A stretch of DNA of 50,286 nucleotides from Spirochaetales bacterium (GCA_030615505.1 JAUWZD010000022.1:1-50286); one strand, 5' to 3'; numbered from the stretch's first letter, positions 41,934-50,218 are shown. The notes: generated by a model not told the origin, from the sequence alone. Numbers and translations: made by a program.

Positions 41934-42995
41934 CTACCTGTTCCTTTTCAGATTATACTCTAAAATATCAAGAAGAATAACGCGGTATTTTTCACGAATT
42001 CCGGACAGGGAATTAATTAGCGTCCGTGCTTTTGCCGCCAGGGCGGAGACCTTCTCATTAATGAGCTTTCGGATTCCAAGATCAACGATCAAATTATGTA
42101 CATATTCTAAATCAGCGGTATTGAGATTCTTATTTCCTAATATTCCGGCGAGTTTTACCCTCTGCTTATCATTTGCCCTCTGGATCAGGTATAGATAATA
42201 GAAGGTTTTTTTTTCTTCCTTGATGTCCGATCCCACGGGCTTTCCGATTTTTTCTTCATCTCCGTAAAGGCCTAGCTCATCATCCCTTATCTGAAAAATG
42301 ATACCCAGGTATTCCCCTATCTCTTCAAGGCTTGATAAAATATCGCTTCCGCGGTCAGCGAGAAGGGCCCCCATCATCAGGGGTAGAGAAAATGTATAAC
42401 GCCCCGTTTTATACAGATATAGATTGTATATTGTTTCCTCATTAAGCTCTCCCCTCCACGATCCCAGATACACATCCTGCATCTGAGCTACAGCGACACA
42501 GGTGATTTCTTTTGTAAAGAGGCTCAGTACTCTCTGCCGGATGAGAGGAGAAACTTTTAAGCTTGTAAGAATCTCATAGGCTGAAAAGATGGCCATGTCC
42601 CCCGCACAGATTCCCATGGACTCTCCGAAATGATAGGCGTCAGGAAAATGCTCAGTTTCTCCCAGCCGGTGATACTGAGAAAAAATTGTTGGCAATCCCC
42701 GGCGCGTTTTGTCCCGATCCATGATATCATCATGGATTAAAAAGGCAGAGTGAAGGAGCTCTAAGGCAGCCGCAGCCCTTATAACTTCCTGATCCGGAGA
42801 TTCACCGAACATCATAAAGGACAGGACCACCAATTTCCCCCGGATCATCTTTCCCCCGGATGTGAATTCCTTTAGCCTCCGGCATAAATCCGGACCCCAC
42901 CGGTTGATCAAGGACAGCTCCGCTGCTTTGTTTTTAAAAAAGCTTTCCAGGCAGGTTTGAATTTCCTGATGCTGCTGTTTTAGTAAATCAAGCAT
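41934..42995 (-). CDS. Polyprenyl (isoprenoid) diphosphate synthase
   Basis: 353-residue all-helical enzyme that extends allylic diphosphates with isopentenyl diphosphate. First aspartate-rich motif HDDIMDRDKTRRG and second IRDDELGLYGDEEKIGKPVG with SDIKEEKK give the two Mg-diphosphate sites; FTSGGKMIRGKLVVLSFMMF corresponds to the GGKxxRP region, with the usual proline lacking (IRG). Position before DDxxD of ALELLHSAFLIH suggests a farnesyl/geranylgeranyl-length or longer product; chain length cannot be fixed. It is divergent from the pyrimidine operon, and its start overlaps the end of a possible 44-residue frame by eight bases. Confidence 0.85.
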   Translation of the reverse strand: MLDLLKQQHQEIQTCLESFFKNKAAELSLINRWGPDLCRRLKEFTSGGKMIRGKLVVLSFMMFGESPDQEVIRAAAALELLHSAFLIHDDIMDRDKTRRGLPTIFSQYHRLGETEHFPDAYHFGESMGICAGDMAIFSAYEILTSLKVSPLIRQRVLSLFTKEITCVAVAQMQDVYLGSWRGELNEETIYNLYLYKTGRYTFSLPLMMGALLADRGSDILSSLEEIGEYLGIIFQIRDDELGLYGDEEKIGKPVGSDIKEEKKTFYYLYLIQRANDKQRVKLAGILGNKNLNTADLEYVHNLIVDLGIRKLINEKVSALAAKARTLINSLSGIREKYRVILLDILEYNLKRNR

Positions 42996-43122
42996 AACTT
43001 ACAACTTCTTTTTGAATTAACTCTGCTTCAAGCTCAAACTCACTGCATCTTTCAATAACTACTCCCACTGTTTCTTCTTGCTCTGCAATGGGAAATTTAA
43101 AAATATCCTCCACTGATTTCAT
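42988..43122 (-). CDS. Possible 44-residue acidic protein upstream of the prenyl synthase
   Basis: The minus strand from ATG 43122 reads MKSVEDIFKFPIAEQEETVG then VVIERCSEFELEAELIQKEV and VSYA, with its TGA overlapping the prenyl synthase ATG region by eight bases (ATGCTTGA). The uninterrupted, strongly acidic, helix-prone frame and the overlap argue for a real small gene; there is no clear Shine-Dalgarno. In many genomes xseB lies before the prenyl synthase gene, but this sequence is not recognisably XseB. Function unknown. Confidence 0.4.
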   Translation of the reverse strand: MKSVEDIFKFPIAEQEETVGVVIERCSEFELEAELIQKEVVSYA

Positions 43123-43155
43123 GTTTATGTTACACGAAAACTCCGCAATCTGCAC

Positions 43156-43161
43156 TATAAT
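43156..43161 (+). promoter_or_regulatory. -10 box of the pyrimidine operon
   Basis: TATAAT is a perfect consensus -10 box, but its -35 partner is weak (TTACAC at 43130-43135, 20 bases away). An alternative -35, TTGACA at 43185-43190, has only a poor -10 (TAATGC, 43207-43212). Either start gives a leader of roughly 140-190 bases ahead of pyrF-pyrE. Confidence 0.45.
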
Positions 43162-43224
43162 TTTGACAAATTTCTATTTCCTTATTGACAAGTCATGAAG
43201 AATATGTAATGCTTCCGCCAATTT

Positions 43225-43344
43225 ATGAGCATTGCCTTAACAAAATTGCAGCTAATGCTGCAGAGAAGAACTCCGGCCCGGCCGGGGTTTTATTTTATAT
43301 ATTGGAAAGAGAGCCTTTGGCTCTCTTTTTTTTTGACCTTTTAA
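43225..43344 (+). CDS. Candidate leader peptide of the pyr attenuator, 39 residues
   Basis: ATG 43225 opens a frame MSIALTKLQLMLQRRTPARP then GFYFIYWKESLWLSFFLTF that runs through the attenuator hairpin and stops 12 bases before the pyrF-pyrE start. The codons over and before the hairpin are U-rich (TTT TAT TTT ATA TAT, then TTT TTT TTG), as in PyrL-type leaders, where UTP shortage stalls polymerase and lets a ribosome block the terminator. A second frame from ATG 43209 (MLPPIYEHCLNKI, ending NRRMYVK at 43367) also covers the hairpin; neither has a good ribosome site, so which is translated is open. Confidence 0.45.
   Translation: MSIALTKLQLMLQRRTPARPGFYFIYWKESLWLSFFLTF
43306..43334 (+). terminator. 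Attenuator in the pyr leader
   Basis: AAAGAGAGCC (43306-43315), loop TTT, GGCTCTCTTT (43319-43328) and a run of nine thymines (43326-43334) form an intrinsic terminator 23 bases before pyrF-pyrE. The neighbouring upstream gene runs the other way, so the hairpin can only act on the pyr transcript. A U-rich pause-like stretch (43288-43302) precedes it and a GC-rich repeat, CCGGCCCGGCCGGGG (43273-43287), lies just before. Confidence 0.85.
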
Positions 43345-43356
43345 ATAGGAGGATGT

Positions 43357-44754
43357 ATGTCAAATAATTTCTTTTCCCGATTAGAAGAAGTCTGTAAGAA
43401 AAAGGAAAGTCTTCTGTGCGTAGGACTTGATCCAAGGATCAGTATAAGCGGGAATGAGGATATCGTTTCAACCATTTTAGACTTTAACAGGAAGATAATT
43501 GAGGAAACGCATCAATATTCAGCCTGTTTTAAGCCGAATATTGCTTTTTATGAGGCCTTTGGGCTTGAAGGGCTTCAGGCTTTAAAAGATACCTTAAGCC
43601 TTATACCGGATGAAACCCCTGTAATCCTTGATGCCAAAAGAAACGATATAGGTCATACTGCAGGCGCCTATGCGCAGTCTATTTTCGGCTATTACCGGGC
43701 TGACTGCACAACAATCAATCCCTACTTAGGAAATGAAACAGTGCTCCCATTTTTAAAATATCCGGGAAAGGGGATCTTTGCTCTCTGCAGGACTTCTAAC
43801 CCAGGATCCGCGGCCATTCAGAGATTAACGGTTTTAAAGAAAGGTATAAATCCTCTCTACCTTGAAATAGCCCGGGAAGTTTCAAGCTGGGGACGGGAGA
43901 TAGGTCTCGTGGTCGGGGCAACAGATATAGAAGCGCTTGAGAGGATCAGGGAAGAGCTGCCGGAAATCTGGATTCTCTCCCCGGGTATCGGGGCCCAGGG
44001 CGGATCCATTGAAGAGACTGTTCGTGCAGGCATACGTTCGGACCAGTTGGGTCTCCTGCCCGTAGTGGCCAGATGTATCTGCCAGGATCCGTGCCCCGGA
44101 AAAAAGGCCAGGATCTTTAGAGACAGGATAAATTCGGCTCGCCTGAAGGCAAGAAAAAGCTTTCATCTGGGGAAACCGGATAAAGATCCTGAAAAGCTGA
44201 ATTTGCTCAAAGAAATCGTTCAAAACGACTGTCTGAAACTGGGCAGGTTCAAACTCAAATCCGGCAAGATCTCCCCCTTCTATCTCGATTTAAGAAGAAT
44301 TATCTCCAATCCTTCCTTGCTTGCCGGAATAGCAGATGTGTATATAAAGCTTATGGAAAAGCTTGAATTCACAAGAATAGCAGCCGTACCTGTAGCCGCA
44401 ATTCCCATTGCTACTGCAATTTCCATGAAAACGGGAATCCCATTCATATATCCCCGGATTGTGCCCAAGGGTCACGGAAGCGGCAACCGGATTGAAGGAA
44501 GCTTTTCCATGGGAGAAAGGGTCGTTCTTATTGATGATCTTATCACCACAGCTAGAAGCAAACTGGAGGCTATTAAAATCCTCGGTGAAGAGGGTCTGAT
44601 CGTAAGCGACCTGATCGTACTGGTGGAGCGGGACATCACGGGCAGAGAAGAGCTGGCAAAACGGGGAATCCGGGTTCACTCCTATGCCGATATATCGGAG
44701 CTGTTAGATCTAACTGAAGTATCTCGTGAACCGGAACCTGCCACGAAAGGATAA
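43357..44754 (+). CDS. pyrFE: Bifunctional orotidine-5'-phosphate decarboxylase / orotate phosphoribosyltransferase (PyrF-PyrE fusion)
   Basis: 465 residues doing the last two steps of UMP synthesis. N-terminal decarboxylase (about 1-275): LCVGLDPRIS, catalytic DAKRNDIGH (92-100) and phosphate-binding R239 region (VVARCI). This is the type found in bacteria with DAKRxDI and a length near 270. C-terminal phosphoribosyltransferase (about 283-455): LKSGKISPFYLDLR, PRIVPKGHGSGNRIEG (flexible loop) and the PRPP motif VVLIDDLITTAR (389-400). The order PyrF then PyrE is the reverse of animal UMP synthase. AGGAGG (43347-43352) precedes the start; an ATG at 43353 is out of frame. Controlled by the leader attenuator. 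It is followed directly by the fused dihydroorotate dehydrogenase. Confidence 0.93.
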   Translation: MSNNFFSRLEEVCKKKESLLCVGLDPRISISGNEDIVSTILDFNRKIIEETHQYSACFKPNIAFYEAFGLEGLQALKDTLSLIPDETPVILDAKRNDIGHTAGAYAQSIFGYYRADCTTINPYLGNETVLPFLKYPGKGIFALCRTSNPGSAAIQRLTVLKKGINPLYLEIAREVSSWGREIGLVVGATDIEALERIREELPEIWILSPGIGAQGGSIEETVRAGIRSDQLGLLPVVARCICQDPCPGKKARIFRDRINSARLKARKSFHLGKPDKDPEKLNLLKEIVQNDCLKLGRFKLKSGKISPFYLDLRRIISNPSLLAGIADVYIKLMEKLEFTRIAAVPVAAIPIATAISMKTGIPFIYPRIVPKGHGSGNRIEGSFSMGERVVLIDDLITTARSKLEAIKILGEEGLIVSDLIVLVERDITGREELAKRGIRVHSYADISELLDLTEVSREPEPATKG

Positions 44755-44785
44755 TTATTCAAAGAACCAGGAATGGGAGGTAGCG

Positions 44786-46534
44786 ATGCGTAAAATAGAT
44801 AAGCGGCAAAGACAAACCCTGGCATTCTTAAAGCAAAATAGAGTGAAGCTGGCCACTGTTTCCGGGGTTTTAACCACTAAAGTTAATCTCATTGAATGGG
44901 TCGATGAAAACATTCCTGAAATTGAATTAATTACCACAAAGAGCTATCAGGTAAAACCCAATCCGGGGAACAGGGAACCCATTATTGTCGAACAGGATAT
45001 TGGCTGCTACGGGAATGCCGTGGGCTTGAAAAATCCGGGTATGAAAAAGGGCTTAAGGGAACTAATCCAACTTAAGAACAGACATCATTTGAGGGCTTTG
45101 CTTAATGTTTCCCTGTCTGCGGATTCGATAGAAGATTTTATTCTCTTAGTTAATAATTTCCAGGAAGTGGCGGACATACTTGAGCTTAACTTCTCCTGCC
45201 CCCATGCCGGAGGGAGATACGGTGCAGTGATTGGCAGTGACCCGGATACTGTAAAAGAGTTTATGAGTGAAATACGAGAGACCACAGATGCACTGTTGTT
45301 TCCCAAACTCACTCCCAATGTCGATAATATCTGCGAAATCTCTGCCGCTGCTGTAGAAGCAGGAGCCGACGGCATCTCGGCTGTCAATACCGTTGGGCCT
45401 GTAACATTCATTGAACCTTATACAGGCCTTCCGGTTCTCTATAACCCTGAAGGACACAGGGGGGGTAAATCGGGAGAATGGATCAGGGAGACAGCTTTAG
45501 AAAAAGTAAAAGAGATCAGGCGGTCGGTCGGTGAAAGAATACCCATTATTGGAATGGGCGGCATAACAACCGGAGAAGATGTCTTGAGAATGCGTGAAGC
45601 CGGTGCTGATGTTATCGGCCTGGGGAGCGTTTTGATAAGGATAACGAGCCAGGATCTGATACCTCACTACTTTGCTTGCCTCAAAAGAGACACTGAAAAC
45701 GGCTCTAATCATGCAGAAGCACTGCTGTCAAGCCAGAGGAAAATGGAATATAAGCCCTATAAAATCAAAGATGTACAGAATATAAAAGAAGATTTAAGGA
45801 TCTTAAGCCTTGAGGGGAGAATTGACTATAAGGCGAGCCAGTTCGCGTTTCTCTTCATTCCCGGAATCGGGGAGAAACCCTTCTCGATTGCAGGGAATGA
45901 TCCCTTAAGATTTATAATCAGAAAGAAGGGAGAGTTTACTAAATCCATTTTTGATTTAAGGAAAGGAGAGACCATATTGATAAGGGGAACCTACGGAGCC
46001 GATTCTCCGGACAGTGAAAAGCCCAAGGCCTGTGTGGTTGCAGGAGGAACTGGAATTGCAGTTGTACCAAAACTTGCAGAGAAGCTGCACAGACAGGGAA
46101 AAGAGGTAAGGGTATACTACGGCTCAGCCTCGCTGGAGGAGGTTCTGTTTGAGAAAGAAATAAGTGAGCATGCAGCTTTCATTACGGTTGCGGATAACGG
46201 CATAAAGGGCAGAGTCCTGGATGTGATGCTTGAGGAATTAACTTATGAGGATACAGCCGGTACCTGCTTTTATAATATCGGTCCTCAGCAATTTATGAAG
46301 AATGCCATGGAAGTGGAAGTTTCCCTGGGAGCCGATCCAGAGCATATCTATGCATCCTTAGAAACAGAGACTATGTGCGGCGTCGGTGCATGCGGCAGTT
46401 GCGAACGCGGAGGTAGATTGCTCTGTAAGGAGGGAACGTTTCTTAAGTTACGCTATCTAATATCAAACGGCCTGGATATTACGGAGCTGGAAACTGTTGA
46501 TCAGGCCCGGGAGAAAGAATCTGTGTTGGTTTAA
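44786..46534 (+). CDS. pyrDK: Dihydroorotate dehydrogenase fused to its electron-transfer subunit (PyrD-PyrK)
   Basis: 582 residues from ATG 44786 (GGGAGG at 44775-44780); an extension to 44726 would overlap pyrF-pyrE. The N-terminal part (about 1-320) is class 1B dihydroorotate dehydrogenase: ELNFSCPHAGG with catalytic C138, PKLTPNVDNI, NTVGPV and IIGMGGITTGEDVLRMREAG for FMN. The C-terminal part (about 325-582) is PyrK-like: RILSLEG and KPFSIAG for FAD, VVAGGTGIAVVPKLAEKL for NAD, and C531-x4-C536-x2-C539-x7-C547 for the [2Fe-2S] cluster. Fused, it passes electrons from dihydroorotate to NAD in one chain; class 1B enzymes are normally two genes. Its 3' end overlaps argH on the other strand by 56 bases. 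Confidence 0.93.
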   Translation: MRKIDKRQRQTLAFLKQNRVKLATVSGVLTTKVNLIEWVDENIPEIELITTKSYQVKPNPGNREPIIVEQDIGCYGNAVGLKNPGMKKGLRELIQLKNRHHLRALLNVSLSADSIEDFILLVNNFQEVADILELNFSCPHAGGRYGAVIGSDPDTVKEFMSEIRETTDALLFPKLTPNVDNICEISAAAVEAGADGISAVNTVGPVTFIEPYTGLPVLYNPEGHRGGKSGEWIRETALEKVKEIRRSVGERIPIIGMGGITTGEDVLRMREAGADVIGLGSVLIRITSQDLIPHYFACLKRDTENGSNHAEALLSSQRKMEYKPYKIKDVQNIKEDLRILSLEGRIDYKASQFAFLFIPGIGEKPFSIAGNDPLRFIIRKKGEFTKSIFDLRKGETILIRGTYGADSPDSEKPKACVVAGGTGIAVVPKLAEKLHRQGKEVRVYYGSASLEEVLFEKEISEHAAFITVADNGIKGRVLDVMLEELTYEDTAGTCFYNIGPQQFMKNAMEVEVSLGADPEHIYASLETETMCGVGACGSCERGGRLLCKEGTFLKLRYLISNGLDITELETVDQAREKESVLV

Positions 46535-47894
46535 AGAGTGTAACCTTAAAACCGGTTAATCCGACCATTCTTTCCTCTACCACCCGGGCCTCCTGGTCCA
46601 GCCCCACTTTTAATTCCTCAATCCTGTCCCGGGAAGCCCCCAGTCCCAGATTTCCCGTTGCCCCAGTATGTGTCTTCTTACGGATGGCCTTGTATGGATC
46701 CACACTTTCAAGGGTATCCAGGCTTGAACCCACCTCCCGATAGGCATCTCGAAAGGGCACTCCCCTACCTACAAGTTCTATGGCCCGGTCGGCAGCAAAG
46801 ATCTCCGGGGTGAACCCGGCTAAAAGCTTATCTTCATTTACCTCCATACGGCTGACCAGAAGATCCATTACTCTTACACAGGTCATACAGGTATTAAGGC
46901 CCTTCATGAACGCAGGCTTTGTATCCTGGAAATCTCTGTTATACCCGGAGGGCAGGGCTTTTATAATGCCTTTCACCTGCAGGCACATAGCAGAAACTGT
47001 TGAGGCCTTAGCCCGGATAAGCTCAAGCACAGCCGGATTTTTCTTCTGGGGCATAATACTGCTGCCCGTATACATATCATCGGGGAATGAAAAATACTTA
47101 AACTCAGGCATGGAGAAGATGATTATATCCTGTGCCAGTTTGCTCAATGTGAGCATCACCTGTTCTAAAGCATCCAGTATAATGGATTCAACCTTACCAC
47201 GGCTGTTATTCACATAGAGAACATTATTCTGAACCCTTTTAAACCCCAGAGCATGGGCAACCATCTCCCGGTTGATGGGAAGAGGCACACCGTAGCTCGC
47301 CGCCGAGCCTAACGGGGACATATTGTTAAGATCATAGGAAGTTGCTATCAGGGACAGGTCATCCAGGATCTCTTCGGCAAAAGCCCCTGCCCAGAGTCCG
47401 ACTGATGAAGGCATGGCGATCTGCATATGAGTACGTCCGGGCATGGGAATATCCCGGTTTCTTTGAGCGAAATCCACAAGATTTGCGGCTAAGCGGAGAC
47501 AGTCTTTTTGAAATTCTGATAAAAAGCTGCGGGAATAGAGCCGAATGGCGGCAATAACCTGATCGTTCCTTGACCTTCCGGTATGTATCTTTTTGCCCGG
47601 CTCACCAAGCACTGATGTAAGGTGATTTTCTATTGCTGTGTGGCAGTCCTCATCTTTCTGTGTAATTAAAAATTTCCCACTGTCATTAAACTCTATAATA
47701 TTAATTAGCTCTTTTTTCAGGGAATTGAATTCTTCCCCGGTCAATATGCCAATGGATTCCAGCATTGCTGCATGAGCTATACTGGCCACGCAATCGGCGT
47801 TAACGAAATTCCTGTCCAGAAGGTAATCCTCCCCTACCGTAAAGCGCTCAACAACTTCATTCAAAGAATAGTCTTTCTGCCATAACTTTCCCAT
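46479..47894 (-). CDS. argH: Argininosuccinate lyase
   Basis: 471 residues. Splits argininosuccinate to arginine and fumarate. Family signature GSSIMPQKKNP (about 277-287) with the flexible catalytic loop, HTGRSRNDQVIAAIRLYSRS (about 100-119), PGRTHMQIAMPSSVGLWAGA and PLGSAASYGVPLPINRE are all present; length is close to the usual 460. The last residues (ILSPGPDQQFPAP) extend into the region that overlaps the end of pyrDK, so the C-terminal tail may be a recent read-through extension. It lies three bases after argG in a minus-strand operon, giving the two final arginine steps. Confidence 0.94.
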   Translation of the reverse strand: MGKLWQKDYSLNEVVERFTVGEDYLLDRNFVNADCVASIAHAAMLESIGILTGEEFNSLKKELINIIEFNDSGKFLITQKDEDCHTAIENHLTSVLGEPGKKIHTGRSRNDQVIAAIRLYSRSFLSEFQKDCLRLAANLVDFAQRNRDIPMPGRTHMQIAMPSSVGLWAGAFAEEILDDLSLIATSYDLNNMSPLGSAASYGVPLPINREMVAHALGFKRVQNNVLYVNNSRGKVESIILDALEQVMLTLSKLAQDIIIFSMPEFKYFSFPDDMYTGSSIMPQKKNPAVLELIRAKASTVSAMCLQVKGIIKALPSGYNRDFQDTKPAFMKGLNTCMTCVRVMDLLVSRMEVNEDKLLAGFTPEIFAADRAIELVGRGVPFRDAYREVGSSLDTLESVDPYKAIRKKTHTGATGNLGLGASRDRIEELKVGLDQEARVVEERMVGLTGFKVTLFKPTQILSPGPDQQFPAP

Positions 47895-47897
47895 CTT

Positions 47898-49145
47898 CTA
47901 ACCCTTCCTGATTTTTTCCCGGCGTCTTGCCAGAAGCTCAAAGGGCAGTCCCCTTATTTTAGCTGCATCGGCGCACCAGCGCTGATCGAAGCTGCCCGAT
48001 TCAATGGAGCGTACCTCCGGAAAGAAAAGGGATGATGCAGAGCTTTCCCGCTCCATATACTCTATGTTTCCCTTGAAGAGCTTAGCCTTAATCGTTCCGT
48101 TTATGAACTTCTGACTCTGAATGATAAAGGCATCAAGATCATCTTTTAGGGGATGATACCATTCACCGTGATATACTAATGAGGCCCATTTGGCGTCAAC
48201 AGTTTTCTTAAATTCCCGCTCCTCTTTTGTTAAGCACTGTGCCGCCAAATCGGCTTTTAAAGTGAGAATGAGCCTTGCAGCGGGTGCTTCATAAATCTCA
48301 CGGCTTTTCAAGCCCATTATCCCGTCTTCAAAGATATCGATACGCCCTATTCCGTTTCTGCCTGCAACCGTATTCAGTCTGGAAATGATATCTTCCAGCG
48401 GCATCTGCCTGCCGTCTACTGCAGTTGGTATTCCCTGCTCAAAAGTAAGGCTCACTGTTTCGGGCCGGTCTGGCGCTCTCTCAGGCGGAATTAGCCACAT
48501 CCAGATATTATCGGGCAATTCCTGGTTCAGAGAGATCGCTCCGGAAGCGATAGAACGGCACCACATGGTCTTGTCATCTCCTCCGGAGATAAGCTCTTGC
48601 ACCGGGACTCCCCATTCTTCACACAGCTTGAGCTCCTCACTGCGCGTTAGGTCAAAATCCCTTACCGGAACTAACACGGTCAACTCAGGTGCAAACATCT
48701 TAAACACATTATGCATGCGGAACTGGTCATTTCCCCTGCCTGTGGATCCCTCCAAGATAGAGTCGCATCCCAATTCAAGCGCTTTGGAGGCGATCAATCC
48801 GGCTATAAGCTGGCGGGTCATAGAGGTGGAAACAGGATAACCGTAATAATCAGAATTTGCTCTTATGGCCTTTTTAAGCCAGTTCTCACTGAACTCAAGT
48901 TTAGAATCAATAATAATCGGGTCGATCCTCAACTCTTTGGCCCGTCTTACAGCCAGGGCTATCTCCTCTTCACCCTGTCCAACATCAACGGTAATGGGTA
49001 TAATTTCCGGGGCTCTATAGAGCCTTCGCAAAAGTTCAATTCCAAGTGTGCTGTCCACTCCTCCTGAATAGGCGACTGCACATTTCTTAACCACGGGCAG
49101 TTCAACCGCTCTAAGCTTGTCCATCAGTAACTTCAGTGCAAGCAT
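47898..49145 (-). CDS. argG: Argininosuccinate synthase
   Basis: 415 residues. Joins citrulline and aspartate using ATP. The N-type ATP pyrophosphatase loop AYSGGVDST is at 25-33; further motifs are LEGSTGRGNDQFRMHNVFKM (the type with SxGRGNDQ) and GRNGIGRIDIFEDGIMGLKS. Shine-Dalgarno GAGGAGGGA lies just before ATG 49145. It leads the argG-argH pair; the strong -35/-10 and adjacent inverted repeat upstream are its probable control region. Other arginine genes are not in the window. Confidence 0.94.
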   Translation of the reverse strand: MLALKLLMDKLRAVELPVVKKCAVAYSGGVDSTLGIELLRRLYRAPEIIPITVDVGQGEEEIALAVRRAKELRIDPIIIDSKLEFSENWLKKAIRANSDYYGYPVSTSMTRQLIAGLIASKALELGCDSILEGSTGRGNDQFRMHNVFKMFAPELTVLVPVRDFDLTRSEELKLCEEWGVPVQELISGGDDKTMWCRSIASGAISLNQELPDNIWMWLIPPERAPDRPETVSLTFEQGIPTAVDGRQMPLEDIISRLNTVAGRNGIGRIDIFEDGIMGLKSREIYEAPAARLILTLKADLAAQCLTKEEREFKKTVDAKWASLVYHGEWYHPLKDDLDAFIIQSQKFINGTIKAKLFKGNIEYMERESSASSLFFPEVRSIESGSFDQRWCADAAKIRGLPFELLARRREKIRKG

Positions 49146-49211
49146 TACCGATCCCTCCTCAACCTGGCTTCTATGTAGAAATATACTCTGAATGGTAGAA
49201 CTTTAAGCCGA

Positions 49212-49240
49212 ATGATAAGATAAAAAGTTAGACAAGTCAA
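49212..49240 (-). promoter_or_regulatory. Promoter of argG-argH
   Basis: On the minus strand TTGACT (49235-49240) and TATCAT (49212-49217) have a 17-base spacer, giving transcription about 60 bases upstream of the argG ATG. Confidence 0.7.
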
Positions 49241-49272
49241 TAATATTTATACGCTTTTTTGTATAAATATTA
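49241..49272. promoter_or_regulatory. Inverted repeat abutting the argG -35 box, candidate operator
   Basis: TAATATTTATAC (49241-49252) and GTATAAATATTA (49261-49272) are perfect 12-base arms around GCTTTTTT. The repeat touches the -35 box. AT-rich palindromes with TATTTATAC character are compatible with an ArgR-type site, but no known consensus is matched closely enough to name the protein. Confidence 0.5.
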
Positions 49273-49402
49273 AAATATTAATTCTGAAGGGGATGTTTCC
49301 AGTTCAAACCGGGGAAACGGTTGTGTACGTGCAAGAATTTCTATACGAATGGTCGTTCCCATGTATCAATATATCAATCTCAAATCCATTAAACTAAAGA
49401 GA

Positions 49403-49807
49403 TTATTTTTCATCAATGAAGTCTCCATAGTGTTTTTTAGCACACTCAGGACACAAACTGTGAGATAATGCAACCTCAGAATATTTCCTCATATACTCCT
49501 CAATAGGGATCCACCGATTGTCAACTCGTATTTTTTTGCAAAATGAGCAAACATGCAACAACCCTTCCAGATATTTGATCTCCTTCAAAAACCGTCTCGA
49601 TAAGTGTATAATAAAAATACTAAAAATGAATATAAGAGCAGATTCCCAAATGCACTCAACCCAGTTTATGGGTGTGGCCTCGCCGTGAAATAAAACATGG
49701 GGAATATCAATTATCTCATCCAGCCATAATAGAAGTACTATAACAGAAAACCCGATTACTTCGTATATGACTATCTTTTTTACAATCAGCTTCTTATTCA
49801 TATTCAT
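49403..49807 (-). CDS. Small membrane protein with paired CxxC zinc-ribbon-like domain
   Basis: 134 residues from ATG 49807, chosen for GGAGGTG directly upstream; a longer in-frame start at 49831 has no ribosome site. Two membrane helices (about 10-28 and 55-75) precede a cytoplasmic C-terminus with VCSFCKKIRVDNRWIPIEEY and SHSLCPECAKKHY. That CxxCKKIR ... CPxC pair is the small C-terminal module often attached to PAS, GAF or GGDEF signalling proteins, and it probably binds zinc. Here it stands with only a membrane anchor, an unusual stand-alone form. No operon partner is visible; function unknown. Confidence 0.6.
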   Translation of the reverse strand: MNMNKKLIVKKIVIYEVIGFSVIVLLLWLDEIIDIPHVLFHGEATPINWVECIWESALIFIFSIFIIHLSRRFLKEIKYLEGLLHVCSFCKKIRVDNRWIPIEEYMRKYSEVALSHSLCPECAKKHYGDFIDEK

Positions 49808-49990
49808 CACCTCCAATTTTAAAACTCGCAAAGAGATTCATGAATCCCTTTATGTATTTCCCAGCGCAGCTTACAGCCGCAAGTGAATAGATTCCGCTAT
49901 AATAACTCTAGCACTTCTTTAACCTGATTATTGAATTTTTTAAGTTTTTTAGTAACTATTCAGGTATTAAAGCAGCACAACAAGCCAAAA

Positions 49991-50218
49991 TCAAGGGGGA
50001 GGTGATCTCTCAGAATTTTCTTCAGCCAAATAGTCTTGAGGGAAAAGAGGTTTATTAAGAAATACTTTTTCTAAAGCATCAAGTGCATTTACTTGGTTTT
50101 TCTTGGCTGTTGAAATATATCCTCTGGTTCTGCAAAAGGAACTTACTCCTTTAAAACTTCTAAACGTGCCTGAGATTTTTTGCTGAACCTTCAGCATACG
50201 AATATCACGTTCAGCCAG
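49991..50218 (-). pseudogene. IS66-family transposase, C-terminal remnant
   Basis: The minus strand reads LAERDIRMLKVQQKISGTFR then SFKGVSSFCRTRGYISTAKK and NQVNALDALEKVFLNKPLF before a stop. AERDIRM-KVQQKISG-FRS, ISTA and NALDAL are hallmarks of the end of IS66 (TnpC) transposases. Everything upstream of LAERDIR (about 450 residues, with the catalytic aspartates) is gone, the homology ending at a palindrome (50219-50240). Not functional. Confidence 0.75.
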
